A stretch of DNA of 64,000 bases, taken from Spisula solida. Taxonomy: Eukaryota; Mollusca; Bivalvia; Venerida; Mactridae. The stretch is from the NCBI GenBank assembly GCA_947247005.1, contig OX365946.1, positions 49,378,734 to 49,442,733 of the forward strand, read 5' to 3'. Of this stretch, positions 38,199 through 50,705 are shown piece after piece. Position 1 is the first letter of the stretch. Every line of letters starts with the position of its first letter. The notes beneath the pieces are model-generated. The model did no database searches, was not told the origin of the DNA, and saw only the letters and a program-made list of their open reading frames with translations. A program made the translations under genes and the position numbers.

Positions 38199-38985
38199 CA
38201 GGGTGATCCATTAATTCCGCACATTAGTAAAAGCCTATAGCTTCACTATTTCTTTACTTATACATATAAATTTGGTATTGTTGGAAAGGTTATAAATAAA
38301 ATTATCTGCTGAAATAAATAAGTATTTGGCATTTTGCCTTCAAAGGGATGTGATGACGTAATCGATGACGTCATAAATTTGAGTATTTTCAAACTCGAAT
38401 CATAAAACTTCTGCGATTTGAGTTAAAAGAAAACTTGAAAAGTGGGTCCAAATACACATGTGCCTTCAAGAAGGAATATTATTGGGTGAAACATTTGATT
38501 CGTCGGGAAAAGGTTATTTAGCTGCAACAGCGTCATGTACAGACGTTTAAACGATGTTTGAAACTCTTTTCAGAAACAACCGGTGGTCACATTAAACGTC
38601 TGTTTTAGATAAGGATTCTATTGTTGAAGATCAATTTAAGATCAGAACAAAACTTTCACATATACTCTGCAATTACATGTTTTCTTTGCTATGATAGCTT
38701 TTAAGCTGTTACGAAATCTTAAACTTACGTCCCAACTTAATTTATGTAGTATTTCTTTAAAAAATACAATTTGTGGTAAAGGGATCTGCAAAATTACAAA
38801 TGCTTCATCTAATGATCTCTGACGAATGATAGTTGTCCCCAAGTTTTAGATGTAAAATAATTAAATAAATAAGGAATTTAAAGTTTAGTGCAAGTTGAAT
38901 ATTTATGTAAATGCTTTGTTACAACAATATCCTAGTGTTCGATCTTGCTGGAAACACATTTACGCAAAGTTATGGTCTTTGTTTG
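38199..38985. mobile_element. S1-only insert starting CAGGGTGATCC
   Basis: At 38,197-38,198 a TA is followed by CAGGGTGATCCATTAATTCC. S2 has TATCTATACTTATTACACG at the matching place (about 54,793). A TA-flanked start of the form CAGGGTG(T/A)(C/T)CC is typical of IS630/Tc1-superfamily elements. The right end is undefined: no inverse terminus is seen and about 30 bp of S2-type flank is missing. Stop-riddled + strand translation near 38,450-38,600 has a weakly helix-turn-helix-like look that I cannot confirm. Confidence 0.5.
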
Positions 38986-39825
38986 AAGTCCGTGTTAATG
39001 AGTAGGTGGGTATCTTCTGCAAGTTATTTTGTTAAAAACACAATACGATGCTATCCGGTAAATCATTTTGAGTCAATTCTATTTTTAGTCCAAAAATTCT
39101 GCAATGTTGTGTAATTACCCGTGAATCAAACATCACAAAGTTTATTTTCCATTTATTGTAGCACATTTTTAACATATAATTATTTTATTGCAAGCATTTT
39201 GTCAAAATAATCTTCACATTAAGACATAATCTATCATAATTATTGAAGTCGAAACGAATCTATACATCATTAGAATGTCGAACCACGTATAAAAAGTTGC
39301 GATGAGGTTGAGCCCCATACTCCTTAAACAAAATTAAAAACAATATTGTACTGTTAATGTTGAGCAGAGTTCTCGGTGTTGCCTTTACCAACATTAAGTT
39401 TTTCTGTAGTCGACATGAACCTTTAATCATAAAATAAACACGGAAGAACGAACTGGTACTATTTCAATAATCAAGATAAGAGGATTTACATATAGGTTCA
39501 TATTTCTAGATATTTGTTCAGTATAAAATGTTATTAACTATTTAAATTACATACCAGTAATTTGACAGACCAGACAAGTAAATCAGTTTCAATACATTGT
39601 CTTGCCAAAATGCTACTGTTATTTCTGTATTTCTGACAAGCAAGTTATATTTCACTGCAGATGCATTTGAATTAGTAAGATAAGATTGATTTGTATGGGG
39701 CGATAAACGTGTTTAGGTGTTACCAAGGGAACACTGTATTTCGTCCAGAAGAGTAATAAATTGCCAATTGATTTGAGAATTATATGTACACAGTACCCTT
39801 TGGACTTGAGCGAATTAAAACTTGT

Positions 39826-39930
39826 TCAGTTGGGCATTGTGCCTTATATGAGTTTATGCTTTATGTACTCGGCTGGTTAAGCTGAGTGCTGCCTTCCACT
39901 GTACTGACCTAATATTATCGTTTTGGTTGT
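39826..39930 (+). repeat. WAF block, copy 5 (partial)
   Basis: TTGGGCATTGTGCCTTATAT, TACTCGGCTGGTTAAGCTGAG and TGCTGCCTTCCACTG. A shortened version of the block, followed 1.3 kb downstream by a longer one. Its S2 partner is at 55,645-55,750. Confidence 0.5.
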
Positions 39931-41121
39931 ATACAATTGCATAGGTCACTCATTCCGTGGATTACAGGATCAGTCTTGGATAAATTCAGTCAAGTCCGAC
40001 AATTTGCATAATGATCGAGTTCACATGATATCGCAAATTGTGTTCAAGTAGGTTGTTATGTCTAATTTAAGAAAAATGCTAAACTGTCAATCGTTAGAAG
40101 CGTTATGTCTAAGTTAAGCAGAACATATACTTTATTAGAAAACATTGATAGTTTCACAAATGTTGCAATTGAATACTAGTAAGCTATTATAAAGTCTAAT
40201 TGTAATGCATCGTATACAGTCACTCACTGGGGCAATATTTTTGTTGAGCTGAGCGTTTTGTGCTCAAGGAAAACACAGCATCACAAACTAATTTACGTAC
40301 AAAATGTAGCAGACGACAGACGCTGTTGCAGACATATGATATTAAATAACTAATTTACTGTCTAATACATCATTATTACGCAAAGCTTTAAGGGAGAAAA
40401 ACTTATATGCAGCAGACTGATATAATACACGTACAGGATGTTAATATCAAATGGGTCAAGTGGTTTCTTAAAGAAAAAAAAGTATAGTATGCTATTATAG
40501 CAACGTATTCCAGACCCTTACTGACAGTGTATAGCTGATTGCTCTTGCTTAGATAAGCCGAAAGTGAACACTTTCACGACCGTACTGAAACGGCAGTTAC
40601 ATTTTATTGTACTATAACCTATTTTATAACAAAAAGAGTGTAAAATAGGGTAATGTCCAATTATGTAGTCCGGTCATTTACAATTAATATTAATTATTAA
40701 TGAGCCATTTCTAAACATTATTAAAAAGGTACATTATTATTTTAAAACGTATATAATGTCACAAAGCTCGATGTTCTTGTAGAACAGCTGATTTAGTATT
40801 ACATTTTTTCCTGTTAGATGATCAAGGTATTTTCCAAATTGCTGTCGAATTCTACTGGTGTTTTGAAATAGTCAATATTATAAGGTATTCATTCAAACTA
40901 GCAGCTTTGAAAAGTTCATGTCTTTTACAGAATGGTAGTTGTATTTCTGAAAATGTTGAAGATAGTTTAATTGATTTAGAAAATAGAGGTTATTTATTGT
41001 AATTGAAATCTGGGATTGGCATTAATGAAGTGTAATTGCGCAACGAAATGCGTCAGGAAAACAGCAAACTGGGCAGACCTGATAACAGCATTAAATTACA
41101 TTCATCAATAAAACAGAAACT

Positions 41122-41382
41122 ATGGCTTGGAACACCATCTCATTCATCCTTACGACAGTACGTTTCCACAAGTCTTTTAATGTTATGACAGCTACAAGTT
41201 GGGCTTTCAGTGGTTCATTGTCTCGTTTAGTTATATGCTGGGCATTGTGCCATGTTATTGTGGTACATGTAAGAGATGTTTTTGTATGTTTTCTGTGCTC
41301 GGCTGGTAAAGTTGAGTACTGCCTTTCCTGTCCGATCCTCTATTATCTTTTTGCTACCACAATTACTAACACCGTCACTTGA
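41122..41382 (+). repeat. WAF block, copy 6 (86-codon open frame)
   Basis: The frame begins MAWNTISFILTTVRFHKSF and continues with SWAFSG and LVICWALC. The S2 copy at 59,854 shares MAWNTISFIL and RFHKSF in frame, then shifts frame after SWAF. The hydrophobic middle could span a membrane or serve as a signal peptide if it were ever made. I do not recognise the family and see no promoter or splice evidence. Confidence 0.5.
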
Positions 41383-42480
41383 TATAATATTATTTTAACC
41401 TAAATTATATTTTTATGTAGAAAATTGTATCTAATTCATTTGTACAAGTACATGTTTTATATGTGGCACATACAATGATGGTGTTAGATTTCAAGTATCG
41501 ACGCATCCGCTGATCGTATACAAGTTATATAATTTTATGTATACTAGCCATACAAGAAAGAAGGAAACACTTCAAATCACTATTCAAATACACAGCATCC
41601 GATTATGAAGCAAGTTGTGGTTTCTGCAGCAGACAAAGTTAATACCTAACTAATCTAGTTTCCAATGTATTATTATGTCTGTAACTAAGTGACTTCAGCG
41701 AAAAACGTTAAACGGGATGATAGTGGTAAATAAGTTACTTCCTACTATTGGAGGAATGTGATATGTCTAAACTGTCTCCGGGATCTAGAAACTGCCAGGG
41801 AAATTAGTGTTACCAAGAACAATTAGGAAGTTCAAAGTTTTGTATAAGTTAATGATGTATACGTAGAGGTTTCTGACAGACCAACGATATCCACTTCCAT
41901 TTAATAGTAGGATGTAAAAGAAAAAACACTTACTCTTAGCCGACTTGTCTTTGCGTAGTCCGATGCATTTATGTTGATACCGTTCCTATTTTAGGCAAGT
42001 ACTATAACTTCATCGTATGTATTACAAGAAATAAGTATGTTTTAACAGTGAATACAAGGCAGTATATCCGTTCTAAGAACATGTGAACATAATAAAATAA
42101 TGACTGGATGTACAAGGGCAACATGTCGACTTGTTATTCAAGTGTACACATCATATATGCGATTGATGGAGAAAGTACAGTATGCGCAGTATGTGTTTGT
42201 TCCATTCCATCCAAAGCATACGGTATGCACGTTGACGTGAAATGAGCTGTTTAAAACAGTATAACATATTAATTTTAGAATACAAAGGACAATACGTATA
42301 TCGGTGATTAATTTATTTTAGTGCGCGGACGGGTATAGTTTCTCTATTATTGTCTGCATAAACATTTACGAATAGTTTGTGCTCATATGAAACTGACCTC
42401 ACTAGCTCACCATTAATATAATCCTGTTATATAAGTGATTTAACATCAGTTCTAGTTGGTGAAATATCCTTAAATATCCA

Positions 42481-44428
42481 GAAACTAGTAATGAATTTGC
42501 ATCGTATAGTACATACGTTGTTTTTCGACAAGTGGTCAAAAATGCAGAAACCCAGCTTTCCGTCTGAATGTATTTAACATGTAGATAATGTCCTGTCCGC
42601 GTTATACTGTTTGTAACTTGGTAGAGCGCTGAACTGTTGCGATTTAAATTCGATTCTTAAATGCGTTCATGAAGTCGTGAATCTATGAATTGCTTCGTGA
42701 AGTGATTGTTCAAAGTGTACAAATAGTAACCCTGCATAATTTCGTTGGTGAAATCAGCTTATAAGCTACTTCAATAACTAAATAATGTACGGCTAAACAT
42801 AGATTCTCAACATACGATGAACTAACAATGCTCCTTGCAGAGGGACTATAATGCCAAAATTTAAAATCTAGATATACTTCCAAACTGCACAATTGATTTC
42901 GTTGCCGTATCACAAGACGCCATGTATCAGGATTTTCGTCTCTCACATCAATCGAAGTATGCAAGTATGCTTCCTGGACAAAACAATCTATTTCAAAGTG
43001 CAATTCATTGATCAAATGTGTCAGACATATTTTAGATTAATGCCATTAAATGGTTAATGACATTTCGGAAGATATTCCGCAGAAATTTATGACCAAATGG
43101 ATGAGATATTTGTTAAGTGTTTTGTCTAGATGACAATTAGTTTCATAAGAATAACGATTTGAAATATTACAGAATCTAATCCTAGCATGCATTTGTTATA
43201 CCGTCTATATTAAATTTCAAAATCCATATAATAATCGTAGTCAGATGGTATCAATCAAATTTCATCTCATTAGAGCTTTTTTTTACATTCGGTGAAATTG
43301 CAGCATTCTAAAGCGTTTCTAATTTAGACTAACGAATAATACCTAGACAAACGTCAATGACGGAATTAGAATTAATGTCAAAACACAATCGGGGAATTAG
43401 ATAAGGCGCTTCATAGCCAGAAATATATACTAATGTCGAACAAAATTGACAAAACCCATATATACCAGTATAAGAAACATATTATTCATATAAATGCATT
43501 GTGCAATGTTATATATTAAATTTGTCTTCGTAAGAAATACAATTTTCAAATGCTATTCTCGGTGCTATCGTCGACTTTTATGATGTAAAATAACTGATGA
43601 TCAATAACATTTGCTAATATTTTGAATGAGTAATTAATAAATATAATGGTTTAAATATCAATACATCGGGTGCAATTGACGACCTAAGCCAGACAAATGA
43701 CTTTTCGATGTTTTTGTTTAGAGAATAGAATCCAAATTGGTCCAAATTAGTCACTTTTTTATAAATATGACAATTAAATATAAGTCAGTGCAAAATATGC
43801 ATACGGATATAAGTATTGTAATGTATTAAGTAATGCACTTTTACGATATAATGTTGTTTTATTATTAGTACTTTTTCTCTAAGACCATGTCTAATAGATC
43901 GATTATGTTATACAGTTTCACTATTGCTGAAGAAGAAACCACTTTGACTTGTCTCTTGAGAAATGTCAAAATGAATACTCTTTCTCAACGATTCGAAAAG
44001 CTGTGATGCTACAAGAATTATAGCACAGCGTATTTCAAAATATATGTTACAGGTTTGGGAGTTAATACAATTCTTAATTTATGTACTATGTAAAAAACGA
44101 AAAACACAGTTGAAAGAGAACATTTCAAAATTTAATTCCATATGAAACATTGCAACCTACTTAGAAAATGTGTCTTCAGTCTGCATCTTTGTAAAATTAT
44201 CACGTTTAGAAATCACGTCATAGTTGATCAAAAAACTATGTCGTCAACAAATGAGGACAACCAAAATAAAAAAAAACAAAAAACATATGCATATATAAGA
44301 CAAGGTACATTTAATGAAATGCAAACACTAATATCATTGTTAATAGACTAGAATATTGCAAAAATAATACAATCATGTTAGATACTGTTTTTATTGGGGA
44401 AAATTTGTAATTTGCAATTTAGAACATA
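42481..44428. other. Spacer between S1 and S2, no gene seen
   Basis: AT-rich sequence with no supported gene. The 101-codon minus strand frame at 42,710-43,015 has no motif I recognise and no second copy. A tRNA-like stretch near 42,605-42,665 is given separately. Confidence 0.5.
42605..42665 (+). pseudogene. tRNA-like relic
   Basis: TAACTTGGTAGAGCGC resembles a tRNA A box and D-arm, and AAATTCGATTCTT 17 bases later resembles a B box (consensus GGTTCGATTCC). The spacing is too short for a complete tRNA, and the stems do not close. Probably a decayed tRNA or tRNA-derived SINE head. Confidence 0.35.
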
Positions 44429-45158
44429 CACTGAGCGGCATTGAAAATGCAACACTAATGTGCGTGATATTGGATGCCCCTGATTGAAATTCGATGTTTT
44501 TCCGTCTTAATCAGTACAATGCTGCATTGAACGGCGAAACGGACAAACACGCAAATGTACGAGGAATCAATGGGTTGATGCTAATTATTTTGATGTACAG
44601 TAAAGTGGAATAGTCAATCCATCGACATGTTCAACAAACACCAGATAACGACATAGTGGTCTTTATTTTTTTAAAAAGGTTAATAGCAATGTTTCAGGTT
44701 TACTGAAAAAAATGCTTAATTTTACAGTCAAGGAGAAGTATTTCTGGATAGAGATTGAGTGAATAAAATTCAACTGTTCTAAATTTAAATTGAATTTTAT
44801 ATATATCTTTATTTTGCTTTATTTCTGCCTCCATGATAAGCACTGACCCATGTGCACGACCTTTATCCGACAACTAAGTACACACCAGCATTAACAATCT
44901 GAAAAACACAGAAGGATACAAGGCATCAACTACGTTTTTGTTAATGTCATCATTGTTTTTATTGTGCTTGTAAAGGGTTTTATCTAACCTTAATAAAATG
45001 AATTTGATAGTCATGCTACACATCTTAGCTACAATTGTTGACAATTTCATTAACACAATGCATATTGGTCGAGCTATGGCTAAATACATGCATGCATAAT
45101 ATAAAATATATTAAGCAATTTAAGTGTAAATGTTGCGTTTTCAAAGCCGCTCAGTATG
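44429..45158. mobile_element. Mariner-type non-autonomous element, 730 bp
   Basis: Left end CACTGAGCGGCATTGAAAATGC after TA. Right end TGTTGCGTTTTCAAAGCCGC + TCAGTATG before TA. Shares its interior with 13,078-13,839 (GCTGCATTGAAC.G.GAAACGG, CATAGTGGTC, CAGTCAAGG, CATTAACAATCTGAAAAAC). No transposase frame. Confidence 0.85.
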
Positions 45159-45539
45159 TATAGGTGCTAAATATATAAAGGAGCTGTATTAGACAAGATT
45201 TTAACACAAGAGCAATTTTTTACGTTCAATTGTTTCATGAATAGTCATCATATCTATCTTTGGCAGAGCTTTTATTTGCAGATTGCGATTCAATTTCTTT
45301 GCCTGGAATAATTATTGTAGCAAGGTGTTGAAGTTTTAATATTCTGTCAAGTAAAAGGCAAGTTAAACTCCCCAATGTAACGATTTAGTAGTCAAGAAGA
45401 GGAATAATAAAGGAATTGAAAACATATGTTCTCGTGTTTGGGCCGAGGTAGAATTCTACAAATGTAACTTGATATCACTCGAAAAGAAACATTAATCCTA
45501 TTTCCATTTGACTGCTATTATTAAAACTATTTCAATGGT

Positions 45540-45750
45540 AAAAATTTTCAAGTGAATGCTTTTTTATATGCATAATCGTTGTTTGTTTCATTTGACGGAT
45601 GTACATGTAGGCATTGAGAAACACTTTACTAGATCGGAATTGACAGTACCTTTTTGTATTATCTTAATACGGTTAGACCGACGCCATTCTATGATAAAAG
45701 TGATATTTATCGTTATCATAAATGCAGATATTATTCACGTATGATTAAAA
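45540..45750 (+). repeat. Local duplication F, copy 1
   Basis: Matches 46,455-46,645: TTTTATATGCATA, CATTGAGAAACACTTTACTA, GACCGACGCCATTCTA, AAAGTGATATTTATC and GCAGATATT.TTCA.GTATGATT. The two copies are about 0.9 kb apart and moderately diverged. Open frames lie on opposite strands in the two copies, so coding is unlikely. Confidence 0.65.
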
Positions 45751-46454
45751 CAAAATACACAAAACACAAAATAATAAATTAATCCAATTTAAAATTCATA
45801 TATATATTGATATGTTCTGCATATCACTCAAGATAGAATATATTGATTTGGGTCCTTTTTATCGGTGTGATTTTACCACTTTAAGAACCTCAGGTTGCTG
45901 GTTGATGACACTGCATGTGAATATATAGATCAGTTAAAACGTTCAAAGAATTATTAGCAATATTATTAGAATTATAGTAGATTTGACTAAAAATTAACAT
46001 ATCATATCATTCTAAACAGTATACATTTAAAAACATCATGAGCTGAATAAAGGAAGAACAAGCTCATGTATTCAGGGAATATATAGTGTCTTTGTTTTCT
46101 GTCTAACACTGAACAGTCTTTTCCATTTTTTGTCTAAAAATGTTATTACAATTAAGATGTTGAAGAACATTTACAACCAGACCTGGTATGTTATGATTAT
46201 TGTCAAGCTCTAATTGTAGACAAAATATATGAGGGCAAGAAACGGTATCTTCTTTCCATGTAGAGTCAGATCAATGTAATGTCTCTTACGAATTGTTGTA
46301 TTAAACACTATTTCCAGAAAATTCGTATCTAAACATGTATTCTATCCATTTTACAAAAGATTTCCTGAGTTAATTTTGAATTATGTTACCGTAAGTATAA
46401 TTATCTGTATTACATTAGACCATTTTGTATCCTTAATAATGCGCGTATCTTCCA

Positions 46455-46645
46455 CTTGAATGGTTTTTATATGCATATGCGCCATCAATTTGACCGAGGA
46501 AGTTATTGAGAAACACTTACTAAATGGGAATGGATAGTAACGTTTTCTCTTTTTCTCACTACCAACAGACCGGCGCCATTCTACAATGAAAGTAGTATTT
46601 ATCTCAACCATACGTGCAGATATTGTTAATGAATGATTCAAAAAG
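46455..46645 (+). repeat. Local duplication F, copy 2
   Basis: Second copy of 45,540-45,750, in the same orientation. The 86-codon minus strand frame at 46,381-46,641 is not kept in copy 1. Confidence 0.65.
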
Positions 46646-47540
46646 ATTCCATCTTATTTTATCATAATCACTGTTCAGGTGCTTATTAAGATGTCGTAAA
46701 CGATTATTTGATGCACTGATTAGTATCGTTTACAAATGCAAAGGCAATTAATAACCGAAATGTTACGGAAACATGAATTCATTATCACAAAAAACGTCAC
46801 ATTTGGCTGAGCTTGCATTTAATTAGGAATTATTAATAGCCAAGTAAGATGCGATAGATGGACGAGCAATATTCAACCACTCGACATATTCGGAATACAT
46901 GAAGTACAGCAAACTTCTTCTTAATGTATAGCTACTTACAATATTCTAAACTCAAGCAGATATTTCAAAATTCCTATGAATCAAAGAATAAATTTGGAAC
47001 AAAAGCAGTTGTAAGACCGAATAACTATTAACACCATCATTTCGTGTGGAGTTATTAGTGAGATATGTAGGTGTTTATATTTCTGCCAAAATAATTGAAG
47101 AGCACAATAATACTTACATACGATTACATAAAACAACATTGTATAGCATTTGCTAATCACAAATGTATATCTTACGACTGTCTCAGTCGACCGCAACCGC
47201 ATACAAACGAACATCTGTGAAAAATGATGTGTTACGATGAGCACCCATTCGAAATCCTTTCCACTCTGTTAATTTTGTTTTTACAAAAGTGTTTATTTGT
47301 CCGTAAGTGTTGGTATTAGCTGATACTCAAGTCCAACATTCAATAAAGTAAGGAGACCAATGCAAGTATACACTCCTTTTGATTTGGCCTGCATCGCGTG
47401 TTGCCATACAATCACATAAATCACGAATGACACGTAAACCATTAACGTCTGATTAATGTTGGTACAAGAGCATTGAATTCTTTGAAAAGTTTACTAATGA
47501 AATGAAATCACAAAACAGAGAAAAAGGTTTCGGAATAAAC

Positions 47541-47836
47541 ATGCCACTATCGTCCGAGAAATGTGTGCAATCAGACCATTGGGATGGTTGTGGCGGAGAC
47601 GCCGACACGGGAAGTTTTGCTACCGCTTAATTATCAAGCATCAACAATTTCGCGTCTGTAGACACGATACCAGCACATCGACAACGTTCGAGACCGCCCA
47701 TGATCAGTAAATCAACGTTTAACAACTCGCAGTCAGGAGCAGTATCTTCTCGTTAAACATCCATCCTGTTTCCAACAAGTCTACAAATGCTGCAGACATA
47801 ACTAGGCAACTTGTTTGATTATGAATCGATATTTGC
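47541..47836 (+). pseudogene. Tc1-like transposase N-terminus, decayed
   Basis: After one frameshift the + strand gives GMVVAETPTREVLL, then STISRL, TRYQHIDNVRDRP and later TTRSQEQYLLVKH, with stops between. This is the order of the Tc1 DNA-binding region: first helix-turn-helix, R-x-x-x-T-x-x-V-x-D-R-P linker, then the TT-x-x-x-D/E-x-x-L segment. The catalytic half is missing. The region is noticeably richer in G+C than its surroundings. It is a different insertion from the 31.4-kb relic. Confidence 0.8.
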
Positions 47837-49130
47837 CTATACACTTAGAACGACAATTCTGAAATAATGCGGATTTTCGCTTGTGTTTCGATATTGTTAA
47901 GCCGCACACAACACCCGAACACCGTTCGATTGCGACGTTGAAATCATTGATTTGTGATAAAAGTCACATTTAAGACGGAATAAAACAAACCAAGAAAGTG
48001 CAGTTTGTTTGTCTATGATCAGGTTGAAAATACATTTTCCATATATCTATTGTTGCGTTTCTAGATGTATTCAGTATTATAAGTATGGCAGATGTTCACT
48101 ATCATAAAAACACGTATGTCTTACTTTACAGACGTTACATTAATGATTTTGTACACACACGGTAATTTACTACTACGCCTGAATTACATGAATGCATTAA
48201 TCATAGACCGAATCAAGACTTGTACGTGTATGTTTACGAACGAAAAAGATAATATTTAGTCGGACGGGGAAGGCAGCTAGGAACTCGTTGCTCATGTCTT
48301 TCTGGCATGTCTAATTTCCTACGACTTGATATCTTGTTTTGGGGTAACATTTTCGGGATAGTATGATATTCTATGCTTGCCTCGGTTTTATATCGGTTGC
48401 AATGTTTCCTCTTTTAAAGTTGTCAGTTCTCAAATATAACACAAACTACTAAGTTTATCACGCAGGTGAAATATTTGAGCAGTAAATCTGTGACTAAGTC
48501 TACGTCACCGTTTATTTTAATTATCGTTGTATTAGCAAACTGACCAAACCAGACCATAATTAATATTATCCAGCGACATAAATGATTTAACGTCATGTTC
48601 AGTGGTGTATTCCAACGTTCCTAAATATCCAGACGCCGGTGATTAATCAGAACTGTATAAAGCCAATGTCTGTTTTTAAGTTTTACGATTTCCCCGATGA
48701 AACATTTACGTTCTATTACTCCCTTGCCTTCCAATTGATGATTGAATATTGCTATATATACAGCACATCTCAACAATGTCATTATACGTATTTTATTGAA
48801 TTGTTTCATGCAGCTTAATTTTGTATAAAAGGTGCTTAGCCAACATTATGTATTCTGACGTTTCTGAATACTGATCTATTATTGAGATTCTAATGTTCTC
48901 ATCCGCACTGCTTAACAATACGAATGTTCTTAAATTTCCCTGTACAACTATTTAAGATAAACATATTGTTTGTTCAGCACTCTTTCTAAAATCTATAATT
49001 TGAAATTGCAGGATGTTATGTATCATTTTCAATTCAGCAAACGCGTTGAACGATGCGGTAATCCAATAAACTTCTTTAGCATGTCTATATGAGTCCTCAA
49101 ACATACCTAATGTAATGGAAGCACATGCTT

Positions 49131-49337
49131 GTTATTTTCTTAACAAATCAAATTGATTTACGATCACGCAAAACTCGAGAGGAAATATCATCCATACTGC
49201 ATTTCCGCATGCGAAACGTCTTTATGGATTTCGCGAGAGCGATAATACGTTTACTGTTAAATCGTTCTTATATTAAGACAAACGTCCAAAGGCAGAATAT
49301 ATATATAAATCTGCAAATACTTTGTTATTATTCGTGA
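49131..49337 (+). repeat. Module M1, copy in S2 (70-codon open frame)
   Basis: Close partner of 30,785-30,962, with an open frame sharing REEISSILHFRMRNVF and LLNRSYIKTNVQRQN. See the S1 entry for why I do not call it a gene. Confidence 0.5.
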
Positions 49338-49875
49338 ATATTGTGTGTACAAGTGGTGATCAACAAATACGCTGAAAAGTGCCGTTGTTTCTTAATTTGT
49401 GATTGTAAGTCGTTGAAACTGTCTAAAGATTTATAAACGATAGTTATGTAACGATGCCGCGATGACGTTTGGCCGGTGAAGCCAAAGCGACGTTCTGGTT
49501 TTTCAACCAACTATTTCCTCGAGTTTAATTTATTTTTATAGTAACTGTTAAATATTACGCCTATCTATTATCTGACCGATTATTTTCAATATCTATTGCG
49601 TAACAAAGATTTGAGAGCTTTGTTTCGCGTACTTGTTGATCACCCCTAGTACACAAGAAAGGGCAGAATTAATTTTAATGTTAACACACCCATTAATGAA
49701 ATTAATCGTAAAACTTATTGCTAATCAATGGACCAATTCTGAGTTGATGTCAAACCCAATATATTGAATAAACATCATGCAACATGCAATGGAAGTTATG
49801 TGCTGAAAGACTATCGTAAAGACAATAAGTATACCACGAATGGTACACTTACTTTAACATATTTACTGCGAAATA

Positions 49876-50634
49876 CAAAGCACTGTTCAAATTAAATAAC
49901 CCATGGTTTTATGCACTTAATAGTATAGTATATGATTGATATGTTATTACTGAAGGCTTGTGTCGGATATGTTATGCATTAATTCACTGGCTTAGAATTA
50001 GACGGTCGTAAACTGTATACAATCAATATTTTGAGAAAACAAAACAAACTGTCGGAAAACTACTGTTTACTCATGGAAAACGTCAGTTTGCTTCTGAATT
50101 CCCTGAAAATATGTTCATAAGAAGCGCCTTGAGATGCAGAACTTACTTCATTCTAATTGTTAGTCAGCGCATTGTTGGCATGATAATGCCATAAGTCTAG
50201 CAATGTTCAATGTACAACTTAATTTGCTTATTTGCTAGAACATTAATAAAAACAAATAGAATCCTCCCATTTGACATAATACACAATCTTTGGAACCCAT
50301 CAGATAATAGATACAAAATATAATTAATCCTGCTCATTTTCTTTTTAATTGAATCAATCCAGCAATATATTTTGCCTCAAAGCAATGGTATATTTTTTTG
50401 ATTTCATGGGCTAATTTTAATTAAAACATTATACATGTAACAATGGTTGCTTGTGGTCTCCCAGTTTCGCACCGACTGTGACAAATTCATGGATCACTGG
50501 AGTCTATCCAGTTTAAAGATTCACTTGACACACTTTCCATACTGACAACCTTCTAACAATCCAGCTTTAATTTTTTGTCGGCGTCAAGCACGGGTAGTAT
50601 TGAAATGAACGATAATTATATTTCGTCGTTGGTA
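49876..50634. mobile_element. S2-only 759-bp segment between TA dinucleotides
   Basis: S1 reads GCAAAATAACGAG at about 32,641. S2 reads GCGAAATA, then 759 bp, then TAACGAG. This is what a TA-targeting insertion would leave. The termini (CAAAGCACTG and TCGTTGGTA) are not inverted repeats of each other, so a deletion in S1 cannot be excluded. No coding frame or familiar motif inside. Confidence 0.5.
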
Positions 50635-50637
50635 TAA

Positions 50638-50705
50638 CGAGACCTTGAATCAAAATCGCCAGTACCCGCACTCGAAGTGAGAGTTCTACCGCTAGACAGT
50701 CGAGG
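50638..50705 (-). pseudogene. tRNA-like relic, S2 copy
   Basis: Partner of 32,652-32,716, with the same A-box-like TGTCTAGCGGTAGAACTC and the same CACTTCGAGTG arm. Not an intact tRNA. Confidence 0.4.

Larger units (their letters stand above)
28620..42480 (+). repeat. Large direct duplication, copy S1
   Basis: Collinear with S2 (47,312-61,120). Pairs in order: 29.64/48.54, 30.3/48.66, 30.8/49.15, 32.66/50.65, 32.85/50.83, 34.75/51.22, 35.1/51.6, 36.27/52.23, 37.3/53.3 (minisatellite), 37.63/54.24, 39.0/54.83, 39.55/55.38, 40.3/56.16, 40.5/56.97, 40.83/59.55, 41.12/59.85, 41.69/60.4 and 42.4/61.08 kb. S1-specific: 29,745-30,288, the Tc1 relic, 33,222-34,725, and the insert at 38,199. S1 also lacks two S2 segments that A/B retain in diverged form, so those are deletions in S1. 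No gene was found in it. Confidence 0.85.

Noticed and set aside
44142..44351. 69-codon lysine-rich frame
   Set aside because: It includes an A-rich run (near 44,270) that produces the lysines. There is no second copy and no motif.
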